From: Rusavskia elegans
Lineage: Eukaryota; Ascomycota; Lecanoromycetes; Teloschistales; Teloschistaceae
NCBI GenBank assembly: GCA_011316305.1
Contig: SAUG01000039.1
Span: forward strand, 1 to 64,000
DNA length: 64,000 nt
Reading direction: 5' to 3'
Shown here: piece after piece, positions 58,746-64,000 of the stretch
Layout of the letters: the number at the start of each line of letters is the position of its first letter
Numbering within the stretch: position 1 is the first letter of the stretch
Translations under genes and position numbers: made by a program
Notes under the pieces: generated by a model
What the model was told of the DNA's origin: nothing
Seen by the model: the letters and a program-made list of their open reading frames with translations, nothing else
Databases searched by the model: none

Positions 58746-59958
58746 TTATAGAGCTACGCTAGCGACGCCTCCTCGCTAACGTTATATAAAACGAACGATT
58801 AACGTTAACTAGTTCGGAAATTAAAAAAACCTACGAAATCGAGATTTTAATACGCGTAAAATCTAGCGCCGTTACTAGCGCGTATATTATACTGCCTATA
58901 GAAATATCTGCTTTATTTTTTCACAGCGAGATATTATTAGATAGTTGATTAGATATTAGATTTTAGATAATTAGTAAAATATTTTAAAATAATATATTCG
59001 TCGATTTTAATTTTAATATCTATATATATTTTAATAAACTCGAAATAGTATATTTTAATATCGTTAAAAATATTAGCTCAAGTTAGTTTACGATAGATAG
59101 CTAAAGTTTTTTCTAAAAAGTTCGATTTATTCTATCGCTTTAGAAAAGCTTTATAGAAGTATTTTTAAAAGTTTTTATCTAGGTTAGAAATCTGTTTAAT
59201 ATACTACGATTTAGTATTATCGTTAAAATACTAGCTATTATAGAATACGGAATCCGCGATAGTTATAATATAGAACTAATTATATCATCTATTATAGTAA
59301 AGCCAAATATATATAATATAATAGTTATATTTATATTTATAATTTTCAAATTAAAAGACTTTTTATTATAGGCGTTCTATACTATATAGACTATAGAAAT
59401 ATTAGAGATAAAAGAAAAAATAGATCTATATAAAAGCGAATCAGGATATTTACTAAAAGATTCTAATAATCTTTAATTAAAACTACTATAACCGAAACGA
59501 TAATGATTAGAACCGATATAACTATTTTATAATTTATATAAAACTAGTTAAAAGGTCGGTTACGTCTATTATCTAGTCTACTCTCGTTATCATTATCGTA
59601 AAAACTATTATTTCCGAAAATATCCAGAGTGTTCCCGAGACTAACGTCTTTTCTAAAATATTTATTTTCTATAATAGAAATAATAGCGAATTAAGCCGTA
59701 AATAAATCGTTTAAAGAGATTCTATAATAGAATTTCTAGTTCGTACGTATTTTAGAAAAAGTTATATTTCTATTACGTACTATTATTCGCTCTATACTAG
59801 CGCTAAACTAAAAATAGAAAAAAAATTTATTCGAGAATTTATATTCGAATTTAGAAGATTTTATCTATAAAGGTAATTAAAATCGGCTGAAAAAATTTTT
59901 AAAAATAAAATAAAATTAGATCGTTTATAATTTTAAAAAGTGATTAATACTAGTATTA

Positions 59959-60166
59959 GATTCTAAACTATTTTTCTATAATTATAGAAAAATAAAATAT
60001 TTATATATATAATAATTTCTTCGCTAGATCTATATTCGCTTCTATATTCGCTTTTACGATTAACGATCTGATTAATTAATATTCCAATCCGTATATAATT
60101 ATATAAATCAAATGTATATTCTATAATCCTTTAAATCGTTTATATAATTCAAAATCCTAACCGCTA
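59959..60166 (-). repeat. Right LTR-like direct repeat of element E
   Basis: Aligns with 41678-41727 joined to 45083-45250 in the same orientation (shared CTATATTCG, TTTATATAATT and others). Outer borders could extend further but similarity fades. Confidence 0.6.
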
Positions 60167-60234
60167 TAAACTTATACTTTTATATTAGATTTTAGTAATT
60201 TTAATAGATTTAATCCGGGTTTTTAAATTTAATT

Positions 60235-60490
60235 CAAAACTAAATTAATTTAGTATTTAAAAATGTCGCAACTGATTTAAATTAGTATTTAAAAAAATCG
60301 AAACCGATTCGGATCGAATCGATTTTTTTTAATTCGAATTCGAAATTCGATTCGACGATCAATCTATATATTTAGAAAATTTAACGGATCGAATCGGATT
60401 ATAGTCGGATTTTCGGATTCGATCCGGAACCGATCGTTTAGTAAATCGAATCGATTCGATTTATTAAAAAATTAGATCGAATTATAAATA
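60235..60490. repeat. Right arm of the inverted repeat, interrupted by element D
   Basis: Matches the reverse complement of 40905-41135. Element D is inserted at its right edge (60494). Confidence 0.6.
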
Positions 60491-60493
60491 TAT

Positions 60494-60901
60494 TGTTACG
60501 TCCACGATTCTACAGAGGTTCCTTAGAAGATTAGCCGAACAAGCGAGCCTAATTATCTATAGCCGCCCGTAGCCGCTATAGCCGCTCCTCCCGAGGGACT
60601 TTTAGTACGCGGCGATCTATCGGCTTTTATATCTACTTTAGATATATATATTGCTTATTATTTCTATAGATAGCTTCTTTTATTAGTCGTTAATATAATT
60701 ATTAAGTATGTTTCTACTATTCCTTTTTTAATTACCTTATAATAAAAATACCTCGTAATATTATAACCGTACCTCTACGGCTATATAGGATTAGTTACGA
60801 TAATCTATACTAGGACTCCCTTACTATTTAGTAGCTCGGACTACGTCTATAGCTATAGCTAGGCTCGAGTATAACGCTCTCTAATATATAGGGATATTAT
60901 A
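60494..60901 (+). repeat. 5' LTR of element D
   Basis: 408 bp, keeps the starting TGTTACGTCC; more CA and TG remain here than in the other copies. Confidence 0.85.
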
Positions 60902-61199
60902 TTTTAATAACTTACTATATTAGTCTCGTTATCCCGCCCTATAAACCGAAGCGATACTATTAGAGCAATAATACTAAGTATCTATAAAGGAGATAAAAGA
61001 TCTTTAAAGCTATAGTTTATTTAGATAAATATCTACTTCGTATTATATATAAGCCAGTTTCTAAACGAAATAATTAAGATTTTATTTATAACTTCGTACC
61101 TAGGAGGGACTGCCTTTAATTAGATATAGCCCCGGTTAGAAGACTACTTCGATAACCTAGAAGGATAGAGAGAAGATAAAATAGAATAAATCTTCCGCG

Positions 61200-63160
61200 C
61201 CTTTAGTAATCTTATTATAGCTATAAAAAAAACCTTCGGAAATAATAATAAAGACAGGGTAGTAGATAGAAAACTAATAGTTCTAAAGTAATAGAAGTCG
61301 ATAGCTATCTATATAATTTAGTTTAGAATATTAGCCTATAGAATAGACTAGAAAGATTTAGCTCTAAAGGCCTATTTCTATAAAGGACTTTATATAAAAG
61401 TTAAAGAAACTATAGTAGCGATCGAGAAACTAGATTTACTAGTAGATTTTATTAAGCTTATAATAAGGATCGATACTAGGTAGTACGTAACGTACTTAGA
61501 TAAATAGGCGCTTAATAAGATAGAACCCGCTAAGAGAAAGCCTAGAGGAGAACTAATAGAGCTCGATACTACCGAGACTAAAGGATCGCGAACTAAAGCT
61601 TATTATTTATATAGAAAAACGGGATATTTTAAAAGGAATTACCTAAATAATAAAGTAACTAAAATAACCGAAAATTAGTTCGAGGTAACGAAAAAATTAC
61701 CCGGAAAAGAAACTAATAAATATATAGTAAAAAGCTAGTCAGCCTGCTACGATAATAATTACCCTATCTATCTATTAGATAAAGAGGGGACAGGATAGTA
61801 TCCTAAAGAACCTAGAAAAGCGTAGAAATTAAAGAGGCTAATATTCGAATTTAAATTATATAAAATCGAAAAACCTTTTACTATAGCGCTTAAAATTAAA
61901 ATCGGAAGTTAATAAATAATAGTTCTCGTAAATAGAGAGGAAAATAACAAGATTATAAAAGGATTCTATAATAAAATCAGAAGATATCTCTACGGACGAA
62001 TAATATATAATAATAGGATTCTCGATATCGAAGTTAAGACTAAATATAGATTTATCGGTAGGACTAGTTTTATAATAATTAATAGTATAAAAGATTATAT
62101 TATCTTAGAAAAAGAGTAGAAAGAATCGATTTTAGAAAAACTACTAAAATAAAGTACGATCGGTAATAAAATAGAACTATAAATAATATATTTCCTGGCT
62201 TATAAGAATTTCTTATATAAAGAAATAGATATTCCGTCGATAACGGATTATAAAGAAATTAAAAACTAAAATATAAAATTTAAGGAAGGCGGAAAAGTAT
62301 AGAAAATAAAAATTTAGAAAGGGTATTATTATCTCTTTTAAGAACTTATAAAGAGGTATAATAAAAGCGGAGTTTTAATCTAGTAACTATAGATAAACTA
62401 CGTTAGAAAAGTATACTAAAGTATAGTTATAGCTATAGAAAAAATCGAATACTATAAATCTAACTAGATAAATTAGAATAAAGGAATACTAGACCCGATA
62501 TTTAGCGCCTAACTAAGGGACGAGGAATTCGATTAGTACCTATTATTATCGTTATAGGATAAAATAGTAGCTAAAGAATAAAAATTAGTAGCGCTTTTAG
62601 AAGAATCGGAAATAATTTATAATATAGATACCTAAACGGATATATATAGAAGATAGTAGAAAAGGAATCTTTTATAAGACTTTCTTTAGAACCCTATAGT
62701 CTCTACAAGCTAAGAGAAGTCGAAATCTCTTAGAAATTAATCTAAATTATCTAAACTAAACCTAGAAATTAACTTAAAGAATATCTTTTACGCGGCTAGT
62801 ATAAATCTAACGGAGGAGTAGAACGCGATAGAATCATTAAATTTACTAAAACGAGATAAAATAAATTATTTTTTAAATAATAAGGTTACTCTCGCGTTTA
62901 TCTAACGCGCGATAATAAGTAATAAGACGCTCCTGCTTCCTAAAGAATCGGTAGAAATCCGCCTCTTAAACTAGACGCTTATTACGAATTTCCTTTTCGG
63001 AATTAAAGAAAAATTCGATATAATAATATACTTCGGAATATTTATTAAAGATATTTATAATATTAGAATATAACTTATTTCTTTTATCTTTAAGATATTT
63101 CTCTAAAGAAAGAGTTAGTAATAAAGAAAAGGAAAAGAGTAAATAAATTAATAATATAGG
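61200..63160 (+). pseudogene. Gag-type polyprotein remnant of element D
   Basis: In one frame the translation runs FRAFSNLI, DRVVDRKLIVLK, a retrotransposon-gag-like stretch, then a knuckle with CX2CX4HX4C spacing in which all four ligands are Tyr (61601-61642). Beyond it a long charged region follows in the same frame. All stops seen are TAA or TAG, as expected from RIP of Gln and Trp codons. Confidence 0.72.
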
Positions 63161-63453
63161 TAGTATCGGAAATTAAAAGATTATAAGATTTTTAAGCCCG
63201 GGTATATTCCCTATAAATATTACTACTAATTTCGACCTTATATTCTTTTAAAGAATCTCGAGTATATAAGGAATAAGGAAAAGGTATCTTAATATCTCTC
63301 GATTAAATACGACGAAAGGACTTTAAACGGTTTTCTCTCCGAGAACGTATAGTAGAGGTATTAGAAATAGTAAGAATTAGAAAGGAAGAGAGACAATCTT
63401 TATACCCTATATACTAAACTAACGCTAGGTAAAAAGTAATATAGGAAGGGCCG

Positions 63454-63861
63454 TATTATATCTACGATTCTATAGAAATTCCCTAGAAGATTAGCTGAAA
63501 AAGCGAGCCTAATTATCTATAGCTGCCCGTAGCCGTTATAGCCGCTTCTCCCGAGAGACTTTTAGTATACGGCTACCTGTCGGCTTTTACAGCTACTTTA
63601 GATATATATATTACTTATTATTTCTATAGATAGCTTCTCTTATTAATCGTTAATATAATTATTAAATATATTTCTACTATTCTCTTTTTAATTACTTTAT
63701 AACGAAAATACCTTATAATATCGTAACCGTACCTCTACGGCTGTATAGGATTAGTTATAATAATCTACGTTAGGATTCCCTTACTATTTAGTAGCTCGGA
63801 CTACGTCTACGGCTGTAGCTAGGCTCGAACGCAACGCCTTTTGATACACAGGGACGTTACA
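63454..63861 (+). repeat. 3' LTR of element D
   Basis: 408 bp, ends GGGACGTTACA, followed by TSD TATAT. Starts TA instead of TG. Confidence 0.85.
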
Positions 63862-64000
63862 TATATATATACGATTTACTATTCGGATTTTGATTTTAAT
63901 CTTTTACGATTTTAACGTTAGAGGCGCTAGATCGATCAGATTACGCAATTATTTAATATTTAAATATTTTACCGAAAATACGAATTAAAGACTCTCGAAG

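Larger units (their letters stand above)
41678..60166 (-). mobile_element. Ty3/gypsy retroelement E, RIP-degraded and split by three insertions
   Basis: Direct-repeat ends (41678-41727 plus 45083-45250, and 59959-60166) bound it. On the minus strand it carries reverse transcriptase (about 57.48-57.96 kb), RNase H in three pieces and an integrase core (about 48.56-49.10 kb), in Ty3/gypsy order. Removing insertions A, B and C leaves about 7.9 kb, a normal size. The protein-level match continues across the B and C insertion points. The region 45.25-48.5 kb is unassigned and could hold another insertion. All coding is destroyed. Confidence 0.72.
60494..63861 (+). mobile_element. LTR retroelement D (gag-type), the least degraded copy
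   Basis: LTRs 60494-60901 and 63454-63861 (both 408 bp), TSD TATAT at 60489-60493 and 63862-63866. The internal region is 2.55 kb. One plus-strand frame carries a gag from about 61.2 kb on, with only TAA/TAG interruptions, including a CCHC zinc knuckle (61601-61642), a second Cys/His-like cluster from 61745, and a long Lys/Glu-rich extension to about 63.16 kb. No RT or integrase seen. A purine-rich GGAAGGGCCG precedes the 3' LTR. Confidence 0.85.
40711..64000. other. RIP-mutated AT-rich block of nested retroelements
   Basis: From about 40,711 the sequence is dominated by A and T, with no long ORF on either strand. By eye CA and TG dinucleotides are nearly absent while CG is retained, and stops are almost all TAA or TAG. 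This is what C-to-T change at CpA on both strands produces (RIP), not CpG-methylation decay. Where ancestral coding can be traced, stops sit at expected Gln and Trp codons. The block fills the window to its end. Confidence 0.92.

Noticed and set aside
60494..63861. Reverse transcriptase inside element D
   Set aside because: I followed the gag frame through most of the internal region and found no YxDD box or integrase motif.
40711..64000. CRISPR array, rRNA or prokaryotic-type operon in the repeated AT-rich block
   Set aside because: Repeats are about 400-bp LTRs with target duplications, not short spaced repeats, and no rRNA-like sequence is present.

Overview
The window looks like a filamentous ascomycete (Pezizomycotina) chromosome, most likely Dothideomycetes or a close relative. 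The evidence is short GT-AG introns of about 30-190 bases with CTAAC/CTGAC-like branch points, fungal housekeeping genes, lineage-typical families (DUF6594, MARVEL, cysteine-pattern secreted proteins, retropepsin-like proteins), and a right third mutated in the way repeat-induced point mutation (RIP) acts. All splice models were made by eye from the sequence.

Positions 1-19 kb are gene-dense and of balanced base composition. In order they hold: a partial gene; mRNA cap guanine-N7 methyltransferase (-); the 26S proteasome lid subunit Rpn7 (+), divergent from it; alanine aminotransferase (+) with an upstream exon that would add a mitochondrial presequence; the Smc5/6 SUMO ligase Nse2/Mms21 (-); a sugar-type MFS transporter (+); a five-exon secreted protein built from two copies of one cysteine domain; a small two-exon gene; a MARVEL-type four-TM protein; a one-domain secreted protein with the same motif spacing; and a rhodanese/Acr2-Cdc25-like protein with a CX5R loop.

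Positions 19-40.7 kb are looser and many genes look damaged: a trypsin-like protease gene with a frameshift; a Gln/Arg-rich hypothetical; an eight-exon type-B carboxylesterase with Gly at the nucleophile position and a GG splice donor; a Lys-rich SAP-like protein; a gene with an in-frame TAG and a frameshift; a 168-codon open frame without ATG; a DUF6594 membrane protein; and two retropepsin-like genes next to the repeat block.

From about 40.71 kb to the end the DNA is extremely AT-rich. By eye CpA and TpG are almost gone while CpG persists, the classic RIP footprint, and no long ORF survives. The block can still be read as a nested stack. An old Ty3/gypsy element E (-, about 41.68-60.17 kb) is cut by element A (41728-45077, in its left LTR), B (49483-52807) and C (52974-56893, both in its RNase H region). 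Element D (60494-63861, +) lies just outside. A-D share one LTR family of about 386-410 bp and have matching 5-bp target duplications (TATAT, TTTTA, ATACT, TATAT). A, B and D carry a gag-type internal region of about 2.5 kb; C carries protease, reverse transcriptase and chromodomain remnants but no gag. Inverted copies of one AT-rich repeat lie on either side of E. RIP changes are visible at catalytic and metal-binding residues, for example all four CCHC zinc ligands of D gag read as Tyr.
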